64,000 nucleotides of DNA from Athripsodes cinereus (taxonomy: Eukaryota > Arthropoda > Insecta > Trichoptera > Leptoceridae). Both the position numbers and the translations under genes were made by a program. Of the stretch, positions 12,701 to 26,540 are shown piece after piece. The stretch spans positions 15,446,713-15,510,712 of the forward strand of contig OX388309.1 of assembly GCA_947579605.1 (NCBI GenBank). Reading direction: 5' to 3'. The notes beneath the pieces are model-generated. The model saw nothing but the letters and a program-made list of their open reading frames with translations, searched no databases and had not been told where the DNA came from. Numbering within the stretch: the first letter of the stretch is position 1; each line of letters opens with the position of its first letter.

Positions 12701-13735
12701 TTGAGGTATTTGATAATTTTTTAAAGAAATTTTCAGTGTCTCGTGTCCAATATTTATATACCTACCTATTGAGCATTATATATAATATTCTGTTTCTTCT
12801 GTACAAAACTTCTATATTCTAAGTAATACTAGAAAAAAACATTCTTTCACAATTATTTATATTAAATGACAATATTTAAAAAAAACACACAGATCTAATA
12901 AAAAGTATAACATAATAATGTTTAGAGTGTAGTGTACATTATAAAACTTGCATATGCATCATGTATCACTGCATACTTTGTGAGCCCAGTGAAACATTAC
13001 TGTTATATATTTTTATGACTGTTGTCTCCATTCAGTCTCAACTTTATTGCATCGGTAAATTGATAATGCACAGTTTTTTGTCTGTTTACAAGTTTCCCGT
13101 GTCTCACTGCCAGTCAATGAAAAATGAGTTTACTTGTCTCCTGCGCTCCAATGATAGTAGGTAAAAGATGTTGTTTCCCACAAAATTGGCATTAGCTTAC
13201 CGAGTAAATTATTATTAGACAATATTACAAAAAAAATATGACACTATTCCATGTAGTATTAATACGATTCGGAAATGAAAAATAGATGTTGTCAGAATTT
13301 TATATTAGAAGATTATACAATGATTCATAAGCGTCGAAACTCTGTGTCGTGCACTCCTTAAAGAAGTTCACATATGTATGTGTATCATATACCTACAACA
13401 TACCTACCTGGTTAATACCTATTCAAATAGGTTGACTATCAGTGAGTGTGATCAATAGAAATGATTAATCTAGAGTGGTTCAAAATATGATTGGTAAAAA
13501 GTGTTTCTATAACATATATTTTTAAGTGAATATATTTCATTATTTGAATTAAATAAAAATATATACATTATCAATAAACAAGTGTTCTGCGTTTATATGA
13601 GTCTAAAGTAAGTTAATCAAGAAAACTTTTGTCTAACTAATTTATCAATTTTTTCAGGTTCTTGCAGAAAAAAGAAGGTATGATGATTTAAATGAAGTTG
13701 CAAAGCTTTTCAAAATCCATGAAGAACAAGAATAA
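739..13735 (+). CDS. AIFM1: Apoptosis-inducing factor, mitochondrial (AIFM1), 3' ten exons
   Basis: FAD/NAD(P)H-dependent oxidoreductase of the mitochondrial intermembrane space; in the family it supports respiratory-chain biogenesis and, when released, chromatin degradation. Exons read 739-869, 3445-3635, 10213-10398, 10515-10646, 10725-10804, 10907-11032, 11147-11320, 11411-11517, 11609-11930 and 13658-13735. All introns are GT-AG and the phases join to 508 codons plus stop, with no internal stop. Recognisable blocks in order are [18 protein letters not shown], the nucleotide-binding loop [23 protein letters not shown] (FAD contact), [20 protein letters not shown], and the C-terminal AIF dimerisation region ending [13 protein letters not shown]. 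The mitochondrial targeting and first FAD-binding exons are upstream of the window. The 6.6-kb and 2.6-kb introns are filled with transposon fragments. The gene is apparently functional and was identified by protein similarity recalled from the family. Confidence 0.95.
1380..1560 (-). mobile_element. RTE-like LINE 3' fragment (family A)
   Basis: Read on the - strand, this is the C-terminal tail of an RTE-like ORF2: the RNRRACMR...MNVEEA...VCKDR type block seen better at 43673-44164 and 27784-28311. It is truncated on both sides and carries no complete domain. Confidence 0.6.
1770..2430 (-). pseudogene. RTE-like reverse transcriptase fragment (family B)
   Basis: Minus-strand reading gives reverse-transcriptase blocks: [37 protein letters not shown] and [20 protein letters not shown], colinear with the better copy at 23718-25415. 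Frames change at about 2157 and the copy ends at about 1770. On its 5' side the conserved FIDLE/KAF region is split by the insert at 2437-2770; FIDLE reappears on the - strand at about 2770-2793. A non-functional non-LTR retrotransposon remnant in an AIFM1 intron. Confidence 0.8.
2437..2770 (+). mobile_element. RTE-like LINE 3' tail inserted in the family-B copy
   Basis: Plus-strand frames at 2456 and 2509 together read [10 protein letters not shown] ... [16 protein letters not shown] ... [27 protein letters not shown] followed by stop. This is the C-terminus typical of insect endonuclease/RT LINEs, with one frameshift between the two frames. It ends in a GATGATGATGAT microsatellite, the usual simple-repeat tail of this clade. 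A second tail of the same kind is at 16255-16375. Confidence 0.7.
2885..3064 (+). mobile_element. tRNA-derived SINE
   Basis: The segment has a Pol III type internal promoter: an A-box-like TAGCCTGGAGGTAGAGTCTC and, about 30 bp later, a canonical B box GGTTCGATCCC. A non-tRNA body containing a small inverted repeat (AAAGCTTTTAGCTT) and an oligo(A) tail at about 3050-3062 follow. The size and layout fit a short insect SINE. It does not fold into a full cloverleaf by eye, so it is not called a tRNA gene. Confidence 0.7.
4013..4108 (-). mobile_element. RTE-like family-B extreme 3' end
   Basis: Minus-strand reading gives the terminal peptide [21 protein letters not shown] plus stop, equivalent to the 3' end of the larger family-B copy at 23728. 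It abuts the 60-bp minisatellite directly. Confidence 0.65.
4109..4652. repeat. 60-bp minisatellite, nine units
   Basis: Nine consecutive copies of a 60-bp unit beginning TTTGGGCAGTGTTCATTGAA differ at only a few positions (first unit TTGATT, a G/A and C/T variant in later units). Because 60 is divisible by three and the unit has no stop in several frames, the array is open on both strands: 179 codons on + and the middle of a 234-codon frame on -. The flanks on both sides are RTE-tail coding remnants, so the array probably expanded inside a LINE 3' region. No sign that it is translated. Confidence 0.95.
4660..4810 (-). mobile_element. LINE C-terminal fragment
   Basis: The - strand reads [20 protein letters not shown] followed by [14 protein letters not shown], a C-terminal block typical of insect RTE/CR1-like ORF2 proteins (NIRQWTG...ELFR.A.DRE). 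It is followed on the - strand by the minisatellite. Confidence 0.6.
4855..5160 (-). mobile_element. RTE-like LINE 3' fragment (family A)
   Basis: This is a decayed copy of the 43673-44164 segment: same nucleotide landmarks ATCACGCC(A/G)CTTCCCTC, TCCTTGCATAC, CACGTGAC and CCACATGCCCAAACCAT, with indels that break every frame. It is oriented with its 3' end at low coordinates. Confidence 0.7.
5166..5240. repeat. Short GC-richer dispersed-repeat fragment
   Basis: ATACTAGATGTTCCTACC...GCATCGCCAGGGTGAATTT resembles the ACTAG...CCGGCTTCGC signature of common insect dispersed repeats. Related short pieces occur at about 12474 and 31618. The family is not identified. Confidence 0.35.
5260..6639. 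other. AIFM1 intron, no recognisable gene
   Basis: AT-rich sequence inside the large AIFM1 intron. I see only short chance ORFs and a repeat-like piece at about 5955 (CCGATTCGGTTCAGCTG). No exon of AIFM1 is missing from this stretch, because the flanking exons join in phase. Confidence 0.6.
6640..7609. mobile_element. Candidate TIR element, about 970 bp
   Basis: CAGTGGCGCACC at 6640-6651 is repeated in exact inverted form, GGTGCGCCACTG, at 7598-7609. The termini look hAT-like, but the flanking 8-mers do not match, so either this is a degraded element or the two ends belong to different copies. No transposase is readable inside. Confidence 0.4.
8466..8672. mobile_element. hAT-type MITE with exact 8-bp TSD
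   Basis: The element starts CAGCGGCCTGCCTTCC and ends in the imperfect inverse GGAAGGCACGCGCCTG. The inverted arms continue for about 45 bp (CATACATGCAAATATGCA). CTACCAAC directly precedes (8458-8465) and follows (8673-8680) the element, an exact 8-bp target-site duplication as hAT transposases make. It has no coding capacity. A related terminus occurs at about 32256 and 34967. Confidence 0.9.
8898..9345 (-). pseudogene. LINE ORF2 C-terminal remnant
   Basis: On the - strand, frame-broken translation gives [30 protein letters not shown] and [19 protein letters not shown] blocks, the conserved region after the RT of CR1-like elements and their relatives (RLRGDLIE...F.LR...). Several stops and frameshifts. 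The terminal part is shared with 514-600. Confidence 0.5.
9450..9560 (-). mobile_element. RTE-like family-B shard
   Basis: Minus-strand reading gives [18 protein letters not shown], matching the DMNCGSYVELKR block near the 3' end of the family-B copy at 23728-24117. It is a shard only. Confidence 0.6.
12474..12660. repeat. Dispersed-repeat fragment
   Basis: CTAGCGGTCCGCCTCGGCTTCGC at the start is a GC-rich signature met at the ends of common insect interspersed repeats and stands out from the AT-rich AIFM1 intron. The right boundary is uncertain. Confidence 0.35.
13321..13489. repeat. Dispersed repeat, single-unit copy of 179-491
   Basis: Begins GATTCATAAGCGT and ends GAGTGGTTCAAAATATG like the copy at 179-491, with about one unit between and scattered substitutions. 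It lies in the last AIFM1 intron. Confidence 0.7.
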
Positions 13736-13777
13736 TCAATCATACTGGTCCATGAATAATGTTTTATTAGACTCAAA

Positions 13778-13783
13778 AATAAA
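13778..13783 (+). terminator. AIFM1 polyadenylation signal
   Basis: AATAAA lies 43 bp after the AIFM1 stop codon and is followed by an A-rich run. A second AATAAA-like site is near 13830. This is a predicted cleavage signal only. Confidence 0.6.
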
Positions 13784-14419
13784 TTTAAAAAAAACTTTAA
13801 TAACCTGTACAGAAGTTACATGTTGTACCTAATAATAAATATTTCATTCTACCTTTAACACTGAGAAGAGTTATACACAAGTTGTTTAAATGCAATTTAA
13901 ATTGTTATTGTTGGTATTTGTTATTAATTTTATAAATTATCAGTTAGTTTGATAATGGACAACCATGCATGTGCTTCCGAAAGCGTACCAAGAAACTAAA
14001 AAAAATCTGACCTGACAATACTGTATAAATCATAGATTCACATAATATAATATACTTTATCCAAAATAAGTCATTAATTTAATCACAGCATATTAGTAGA
14101 GATCTCATTCCTATTGCACACATTGACTTTTAAATAGACCTTAACTTGACTTAACATTTGCTCACTGATTGGGCTAGATGTTACTTTCCTACTGGAATAT
14201 ATTTATTGTAACTGCTAATGATAACATCCTACCCTGTAGCATTCTTTATGTAGGTATTATTTGTATGTGGAATTAGAGTATATTTTTATTTTAAACTGTG
14301 CTGTGATGTTTTATCTTGTAAGGGCATTTTGATATTGAGAATATTTTATATTATTTGTGCATATTTTCTAATATTTCGTATAGTTTCCAATTAATTAAAA
14401 TGTCAATTAAAAATTGACC

Positions 14420-14503
14420 ATTATCAAATAAAATAAAAAAAATATTTACTATTTTGTAACACAAAACAAAATAGTAAATATTTTTTTTATTTTATTTGAT
14501 AAT
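14420..14503. repeat. Perfect 37-bp inverted repeat with 10-nt loop
   Basis: 14420-14456 and 14467-14503 are exact reverse complements (TTATCAAATAAAATAAAAAA ... ) separated by TAACACAAAA. AT-rich hairpin about 0.7 kb beyond the AIFM1 stop, perhaps a tiny foldback element. Confidence 0.85.
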
Positions 14504-14509
14504 TTAAAA

Positions 14510-15620
14510 TGAAGTGTTACAAAGTTAATGCCGATACAATTAATGAAATTAAAAATTGACCCTTTAAAAATTTATTTGATTTATCATTTATATTTGATAA
14601 CTGCCAGTAAGATTCAAGTATTTCCATCAGAATGACAACTAGATTATAATAAATCTTAAATATACAATGAATACCCCATAATACTTGTGTAAATAGTGAA
14701 ATTTTGTGTAAGAAACTATAACACGTCGTAAATATTGTATTATTTACAATAAAAATTATGAAATAACTCTGCCTTTTGATGATATGAAAACAAAGGTTTT
14801 TTCCACTATATTCATTTTTATTGAGAGAGACATCTGGGTATTGTCAATCTGGCTTTTGATGCATGTATCCAATGTGTTACATCTTTAGAGATCGGGATAT
14901 CAATATTATATAGGCACGTTTTAAAATAGAAAACTCAGATTCATCTTAAATTTGTATGAAGTGATAATGGTGCTCAAAGAAATTAATTTGTTAGTAAAGA
15001 AAAAAGAACAAACATAATTTGTTCATTGACAAGATATATGAAAAATTGAAAAGGTGTAAATAACATTTATTTTATCCTTAGCAATGATTGATGATGAAGT
15101 ATTTCGCACCCGACATAATTTTGATGAAAGATCATATTATTCATATCACTGAAATGATCATAAACAAGTTAGCTATTATTGATCCTTTGAACTCCAGACT
15201 TTTTCCTGTATGTCATACCAGCAACTCCAGCATACATTTTTGTTAATTAACAATTATAATGGTTGGTTTTAAAAATTAATAAAAAAATGGGATAAAATGC
15301 AATTTTTTTATTCAGACTATTAGGTAAATTTTCAATTAAGTTTATTTAGTGAAAAATAAAACATTTGGACATTATTTTTTATTTTATAATCTTTAGAAGT
15401 ATGATCTCTAAGAAAATAATCCCCTAAATGCACCCTAGGTTTTCCAGGACAAGTGTCACAAAATTCATATGTTTCATGCCTTTTCCCCATATATGAGCAG
15501 ACCACACAGTCCTTTCATCTTACTTAGTTCGAATGTTTCCATTATTTAGGGCGTGTAATAAACTTGCCTTTTCTTAAGAATATTTATTTATTTTATTTTA
15601 TTAGTTAGGGTATAATTATA
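14510..15620. other. Intergenic, nothing recognised
   Basis: AT-rich sequence between the convergent AIFM1 and RNF121 genes. No exon, repeat family or structured element could be supported. Confidence 0.5.
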
Positions 15621-15627
15621 AACCGCG

Positions 15628-15945
15628 ACCTATAAGATCGTACTCCCCCTACTCAGCTTTCCTGGTGTGGCCCATCAAAGCGAACCCTCAGGTCCCAGAC
15701 ATCTTATGAAGTCTAGGATCTTAAGGGGATCCAAGGTGTAGAGAGACTCCACTTCTACCCAGTGCCTGCCTAGGGCTATGATTCTTGCGAATACCATGGC
15801 ATTGCATTCCGCTAGGAGATGTCGAGGAGTCTCGGCCTCTTCTTCACAAAACCTACAAGTACCGTCTTCTTCAAGTCTCAGTTAGCGTAAGTGTTCCTTG
15901 AGCCTGCAGTGACCCGCTAGGAAGCCCATTACTGCTTCTTAACAA
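15628..15945 (-). pseudogene. I/R1-like LINE C-terminal remnant
   Basis: One - strand frame reads MGFLAGHCRLKEHLR, one in-frame stop, LRLEEDGTCRFCEEEAETPR, then HLLAECNAM and FARIIALG. This is the post-RNase-H cysteine-histidine region (C-x2-C...H-x4-C) of I/R1/Jockey-type LINEs. Only this tail remains. Confidence 0.75.
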
Positions 15946-16254
15946 TATACAAGGGTAAGTAATAAATTTTTGTCAACAAAAACACGTCTAAACGATTGCG
16001 CGGTTGTTGTGAAACTAATAAAACATGTTTATACCTGTCGCTGTGTATCCTGGAATGTTTGTTTATGTAAACAATACATACATAAATAATGGCGACATAT
16101 AGTATGCTCCGGAGGTTAATTGTCCTATTCTCTATGAATTAATATTGAATGTCAGAATCATAGACAAAACGAAAGTGATATATTCTTATGAGAAATTTAT
16201 CAGTTAAATTTAAAACTATATTTTTTTTTACATCGTTCGCCACCGTTCACTTGA

Positions 16255-16375
16255 CAACATCAGAGCGCAAGGAACGTCGTGGGAAGAGGTGACACAATTG
16301 ACACAGTTGCTCTGAATGGAGGAGCCTGGATTCTGCCCTATGCTACCGAGAGGAGCGTTGAGGGTGATGATGATA
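16255..16375 (+). mobile_element. RTE-like LINE 3' tail
   Basis: AACATCAGAGCGCAAGGAA to GAGGAGCGTTGAGGGTGATGATGAT is a near copy of 2635-2770, with small deletions. It ends in the same GAT-type simple repeat. Confidence 0.65.
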
Positions 16376-16900
16376 TTTTTTAAAGTTATTTTTTGTACAA
16401 AAACATGTCGTCACAGTCCAGATGACTGTGAGTACTAACATGGCAGTGAACGCACAGGATGAATACACGTGAATAGACATGTTCACTTTCAATGAACAGT
16501 TTTGACCCTGACCCTCATGACTGTCCAAAGTGAAGGAATACGAATGCTATTCAAGGTACTAAACATTGAGATATATATTTCCACATATACCACAAGTTAA
16601 GTTACATAAAGGGATAAATAAATACAATGCAATAATTCAAATGTCCAAGTTTTTAATTTGTTTATTTGTAACATACTTAAATCAGAATCAATGTGACAAA
16701 AATAAATTACAGAATTCATTATGTACAATGTAAAAAAAAAGTAATTATTTTCACAATTATAAAATGACAATTTTTTTAGATGCACGGAATGTAAAGAGGT
16801 GTCATAATACTAAGTATACTAAAGACAATATTCTCCCCAACATCAAATAGATGTTTTGTACACTTGAGACACAACAAAACAATCATAGATGTGTTGCTGA

Positions 16901-16956
16901 GTTTTAAAATCTGCTGTAACACATACGTGGATGTGTTACAACAGATTTCAAAACTT
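16901..16956. repeat. Imperfect palindrome
   Basis: AAAATCTGCTGTAACACAT and ATGTGTTACAACAGATTT form a hairpin around ACGTGG. Short foldback structure in intergenic DNA. Confidence 0.6.
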
Positions 16957-17118
16957 GCTGCCGCAGATAACGTAACTCACCCAAAACATCAAGATTTACA
17001 CAAATAACTTTTACACAGTGATTAATGATTTACAATAACATTTATACCAGTAGCAAATCTAATTGAGAAGGTGATGAATGATATACCACTCGAGTTAATA
17101 CTTTCTTACTTTAACATT

Positions 17119-17368
17119 TGAACGTAGTTATGCAGAAAGCAGACAGCCCACAAAAAGTATAATTTAAATATGGCTGTCTTTGCATATAGACACTATATTA
17201 TATTGAGTGAACTGATTTTTTTTTCAACGTATTTTTTATGAAATGTTTATATGAAAGGCCCCTGGCTGGTTTTTGTAGACTGTAGTATTAGACAATATAA
17301 ATCTCGTAAGACAAAAAACTCAAATATACGTAATTGTGGACTGTCTGCTTTCTGCATAACTATGTTCA
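17119..17368. mobile_element. MITE with 28-bp terminal inverted repeats
   Basis: TGAACGTAGTTATGCAGAAA at 17119, continuing to 17146, is repeated inverted at 17341-17368 with one mismatch. The arm similarity extends about 8 bp further inward. There is no coding capacity, and the target duplication is unclear. Confidence 0.8.
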
Positions 17369-17950
17369 TTTTTGGTTATATGAAATAAATAATATCTATT
17401 TATTACTGTTTAAAAGTTGGTATGCGTACATCAGAACACGTCAATATGGCTAAATTTATTTTTAAAGTTTTCAATGTTTCACTGTACATAAACTGAATGG
17501 AAATAAGTTTATATAATTATTAGTGACAAACGCTTGGTGAAAATGAATATACTTTGACTAAAAATCATATCACTAACAAAAAATCATGTTGGTACGCTAA
17601 ATCTGTACATCTGATTACTATTTATATACATCCATACAAAAAGTATGTATTTTGTTTAAAAATCTAGTTACATGTAATTTATAGCTAAATTTTAATTCTC
17701 AGTCCTTCATTATATGTTAATTGATTAGAGAATTATAAGTAACAACAATCTTTAACAAAAACAATAAAGTGCTAGATTACAAGTAAATGTTTCCAATTTG
17801 GATAGTGTAAATATTTATGAAACAACAATTTTAACACTGCCTTGTGACCCCATGCAACAAACTTCTTGAGTTGATGTTTTTTAGGTTTTTTTAATTAGTT
17901 ACGAATGTTTGGAGTCAAAAAACATTACTAATACGACCTAATTGAGACAT

Positions 17951-18230
17951 TCAAGGTGTTGAATGATTATTACGACTGTCCAGATTGAGCACTTGCATGG
18001 CCATAGGCTTAAGCTGAACAGGAGTGTATTTGCCCATATCCACATAAACACTTCTTAAGTAAGATTGCAGTAACATCATGGACTCATTCAAGCATATCAG
18101 CTTTGCTGCCTGCTTCATATCCATAATATTAATGACACCACTTATTATTCTATGCACAACCAACATTTCAACCGGTATCTTGTCATTCTCAAGCGCAATA
18201 TTTGACTTTTTTTGACTCTAAACATTTGTA
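17951..18230 (-). CDS. Unidentified coding-like exon
   Basis: A - strand frame from about 18218 to the stop at 17951 reads IALENDKIPVEMLVVHRIIS, then GVINIMDMKQAAKLICLNES and MMLLQSYLRSVYVDMGKYTP, ending NNHSTP. It has balanced, helix-rich composition unlike the low-complexity chance ORFs around it. A possible splice acceptor (TTTAG) precedes it at about 18212. It lies on the same strand as and downstream of RNF121, so it could be the last exon of another gene, an alternative RNF121 3' exon, or a retro-copy fragment. I do not recognise the family. Confidence 0.4.
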
Positions 18231-18344
18231 ACAATGTTACAGCCAAATCAAAAAATAATATTATAATTTGTTTTATTATGAGTGTATATAAAATATTTCA
18301 TCAATACACAATAAAAGCATTAATTGAGGCAAACCAGAGAATAA

Positions 18345-18575
18345 CAATTTGTGATAGCTGAAGGATTAAATTTATCAAATTCAACCATTCTTGATCATTT
18401 GAAACGCCTAGGTTTATTTCAAAGCTCGACATGAGTTACTCAAGTCCTTATGGAAAGAAATGTCTATCGTCACGTTAACGTCTATAATTCACTTTTGAAA
18501 CTTCAACAAAATAGAATCCTACAGTACTTCAAAAGCTGATATTGATAAAAAAATTGTATCAGTTTTTTTTTAGAT
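18345..18575 (+). pseudogene. mariner-like transposase relic
   Basis: Plus-strand frame-broken reading gives IAEGLNLSNSTILDHLKRLG, then VTQVLMERNVYRHVNVYNSL and LKLQQNRILQYF. These resemble the second helix-turn-helix (VSHTTVWRHLKQIG type) and linker (ELTEKN...SLL.RN...PFL) of mariner transposases. The catalytic DDE/D part is gone. Confidence 0.5.
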
Positions 18576-18839
18576 TTATATGTATCAACTATTTAATGTT
18601 AGTACATTCAAGTTTGTAAAAAAAAACATGCAAATATGTATAAATTAGAAGTAAACCAATCAATTTGCAATATATAATAATATTTCCTTACCATTGCTAT
18701 GTTTTATGTAACCAAATTTTACTGTGTACCAAAGTCTGTAAACATGATTACATGTAATACAAATTTAAAAACAATATACACAAAAATAAAATATTGCACT
18801 TCAAAACTTAAAACAACAACAAAAATACAACTTCACAGT

Positions 18840-18905
18840 AGTCAAAACACATTTTAGTATTATGTAGTCGTTCGACGACTACATAACGCTAAAATGTGTT
18901 TGACT
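18840..18905. repeat. Near-perfect palindrome
   Basis: AGTCAAAACACATTTTAGTA through TCGTTCGACGA and back to TAAAATGTGTTTGACT form a continuous dyad centred on TTCGAC. It is probably a minimal foldback element; the terminal AAATGTGTTTTGACT recurs once at about 21510. Confidence 0.75.
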
Positions 18906-19187
18906 AAGGTTGCTTGTTATAAAATATGAATGTAACAAGAAAATGAATGATGTTTATATTATCTAGTTACAAAATATTATAATAGTAACTGAATAAAGAC
19001 AGCAGTCCACTGACACTAAAAAATATCAAGTCATTAAACATTTAATCATGTCAATCAAAACAAATCAATATACAAGGCACATGATGCAATCTTGTACATA
19101 ATACTTTCTTAAATTAAAAATAAATAATTTACGTAAAAATAAAAAATATTATGATTGATTTGTACACAATATAGCAAAATGACTAAT

Positions 19188-23493
<4,306 letters not shown>

Positions 23494-23717
23494 CTGAAAA
23501 AGAAAAAAATTCAACTTCTTAATACCTAATTCAAACATCAATAACAACCTGTATAAAAAGGATCCCATTGCTAATTTACTCTATCCTTAGGACAATAGAA
23601 TAATAATTTGTTTGTTTAGACAATGGATTTAAAACCAAAGCTTGAATTTTGCCCTGTTTCATTTTCATCAACTATTTCATATAAACATTTATCAAGTTAA
23701 ATAAAAAATATATATAT

Positions 23718-25415
23718 ATATAATGAGTTACAATCCATTGGATTGGTCTGCAACGAGTTTGGTTTTTCTTCTCCATTCGTCTCTATTCTCAGCCAGTCTT
23801 TTCAGCTCTACGTATGAGCCACAGTTCATGTCCCTCTTCAGTTGGTCCATATATGCATCTCTTGGTCGGCCTCTGCCATTTGTCCCCTCGGTCTTACCCT
23901 CCGCGATGGCGATGAGTAGTCCTGGGTGCCTGATGTTGTGGCCAATCCAGTTAGCTCGTTGTTGGCTGATTCTCTTAAGGAGTTGCCTTTTTTCGCCTAG
24001 CCTGGTTAATACTTCTTCGTTTTCGACGTGCTCCGACCAATGGATCTTAAGCATGCGTCTGTAGCACCACATTTCAAAGGCCGCCAACCGTCCGCTTTCA
24101 CTTTGCTGATGGTCCATGTCTCACAACCATAAAGCAGAATGCTCCATACAAAGGCTTTAGTAAGGTTCTTCCTTACGCTTAAGTCAATATTTGGGGATTC
24201 CAATATCTTCGATTTTTTGTTAAAGGCAATCCTTGCCTGGTTTATTCTGCTTACAATTTCTGCTTTGGAGCGTCCATCCTGGTTTATTCTGCTGCCCAGG
24301 TACACGAATTCACTTACTTGTTTGATGCTCACTCCATTTATGGCAATGTTCGCAGTCGCTTCCTCTCTTCCAACAACCATACATTTTGTTTTTTCTTTAT
24401 TTATTTTCATGTTGTACTTTGACAACAGTACACTTTCGATTTTTCCTAAGGCTTCGTTCAGCTCCATCTCGGAGTCTGCGAGCAGTGCTATGTCGTCAGC
24501 ATATCTTATCATGTCGACCTTTTTCCCATTTATTTTTACTCCTGTCCAGTTCTTCATTTCTTCTCTCAGTTCATCAATGGCTCGCTGTATATAGCAGTTA
24601 AAGAGAGCTGGCGACATTGAGCATCCTTGTCTTACGCCTTGTTCGACCCTTGCTTCTGCGCAGCTCTCTCCGCTTTTAATCACAGCCATTTCGTTCTTGT
24701 ATAAACTCCAGATTGCTCTTCTGTCTTTATAACTCATTCCTATCTGGTTGAGGGTGTTAAAAAGTTGTTCCCATTCTACTTTATCGAATGCTTTTTCAAG
24801 GTCGATGAATGCTATATATGTGTTTTTATTAATTGTTATTCTCTTTTCTAGAGTAAGTCTGAGACTCAGGATTGCATCTCTTGTACCTGTCTCTTTGCGG
24901 AATCCAAATTGATCTTCTGAAAGTGTTTCGTTGATTTTATTTTCCGCTCTTTTCATTATAATGTTGGTGAGTATCTTAGAAGCGTGTGATATCATGCTTA
25001 AGGTTCTGTGTTGTTCGCACTTTGTCGTGCCTGCTTTCTTAGGAAGCGCTCGTATCAGACATTTGGCAAAGTCCTCAGGTATCTCTCCTGTGTTGTATAT
25101 TTTGCAGACAAGCTTACACAATGTATCAAGCATGCCTTTTCCCGCGCATTTTAGCAGCTCTGATGGAATCAGGTCAATACCTGGTGCTTTGCCGTCTTTC
25201 AACTTTGCTAAGGCAATATCAAATTCACTTCTTAAGATGTCATCTCCATTATTTTCTACGTCATATTCTGCTTCTAGTGCTTTGCTTTCTTGGACTGTGT
25301 TCTTTCCTTTGTCTAATTGTTCTAGGTATTCTTTCCATCTTTTTACGATCAATTCATCCTCAAACAGCAGTTTGCCGTTTTTATCTTGTATAGCACATCG
25401 TGGCTGTGTTTTGTC
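23718..25415 (-). pseudogene. RTE-like LINE, 5'-truncated ORF2 (family B)
   Basis: A long - strand frame (25496 down to about 24100) carries a full reverse transcriptase: [99 protein letters not shown] and [21 protein letters not shown] one-base frameshift near 24100 moves the C-terminus to the frame ending 23728 ([20 protein letters not shown] ... RLAENRDEWRRKTKL). The endonuclease is missing. The first 30 or so residues of the open frame are unrelated flank. A (TA)n run marks the 3' end. It lies upstream of the visible RNF121 exons, possibly in its first intron. Confidence 0.88.
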
Positions 25416-25499
25416 ATTGAAGAAATAAAAAATAATATAATAAAAGTCCTTGTCTACGAAATAAAATTGAGAACTAGGGAAAACTGTTCTAAACATAAA

Positions 25500-26085
25500 A
25501 ATTAAGAAGTTAAGGAAGGGAAAGTCTACTCTACACTACTCATTTAAAACATAAACACCCAGAACTAGTGATACATGTGTAGCGGGTGTACATAAGATGA
25601 AGGTAAGTAAAAGCGCGTTCTTAGTATATGTACCGCCGAAGCGAGTACAATGTTCCAAGTTCGTTTATTGACTGGTTGTTGCTCCGTATCCTGTTAAGAA
25701 GGTACATACATTGGTGATATAGGTAGGTGAGAATATCTATACAATATAATAATATCGTCGTTGCATATTCAAAAAGAGACATGTGCGCACATTTTTATAT
25801 AGGCATACTCTTTTAAAATTGTTCATTAAGGCATTAAATTTGTAGTTTGAACTTTTTATTGGCATGTGATATTATTCTTTAAGTATTGAATTTTAATATT
25901 TGATACTAAGAATCACTTTATAAAATAGTTATGATGTCATTATGAGCAGTTTATTCTGGAAATGTCAAAACATTTACGAATTCACATGTTCCTTTTTGAA
26001 TATGCAACAACGATATATATACGGACAATTTGTAAAGCACTGTTTACTTATAACATGTCCTCAAGGCAGGGCTGGATCTTCATGC
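25500..26085. other. No feature recognised
   Basis: AT-rich spacer between the family-B RTE copy and the next RTE shard. The missing first RNF121 exon could lie here or further right, but I could not identify it. Confidence 0.4.
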
Positions 26086-26089
26086 GTAA

Positions 26090-26345
26090 CAGTGATATAC
26101 GAAAGGAATGTGGAATGAAAGTAGGTGTAATTACAAGGATGAATGTAAATAAATTAAGATGGTTTGGGCATATGGAAAGAATAAATGAGGACTGAATGGC
26201 CAAGAAGGAATAGTTGGCTGAGAAAAATGGTGCTCGGATACGTGGATCGAATGGCAAGAACATGCATGAGGAATTGTATGTCAGTGACGGAAGCGAAAGA
26301 TGTATGCAAGGATAGAAGAAAGTGGCGCTCGATCCTTTCTGCCTG
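26090..26345 (+). mobile_element. RTE-like family-A shard
   Basis: Plus-strand reading gives RNSDIRKECGMKVGVITRMN and VNKLRWFGHMERINED, then frame-broken matches to the LAEKNGAR and [20 protein letters not shown] blocks of the family-A copy at 43673. Opposite orientation to most family-A copies here. Confidence 0.7.
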
Positions 26346-26540
26346 TGATGGTATATATGTATGTAATCTAGCTCACAGCCTACTTCGTATTCATTATGTA
26401 GCTTATTATGACACTAAAATTACTTACTTCAAGGTTGCTTATTAATCAACCCTTAATGAATCACAATTTCTCCGCTCCTGATAGTTTAATGCGGTAAGTA
26501 TGATTCCAAACAAAAACAACCAAAAAATGGAAAAATCGTT

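Noticed and set aside
24139..25428. Plus-strand ORFs over the family-B LINE
   Set aside because: Antisense shadows of the - strand RT. They carry no recognisable motifs.
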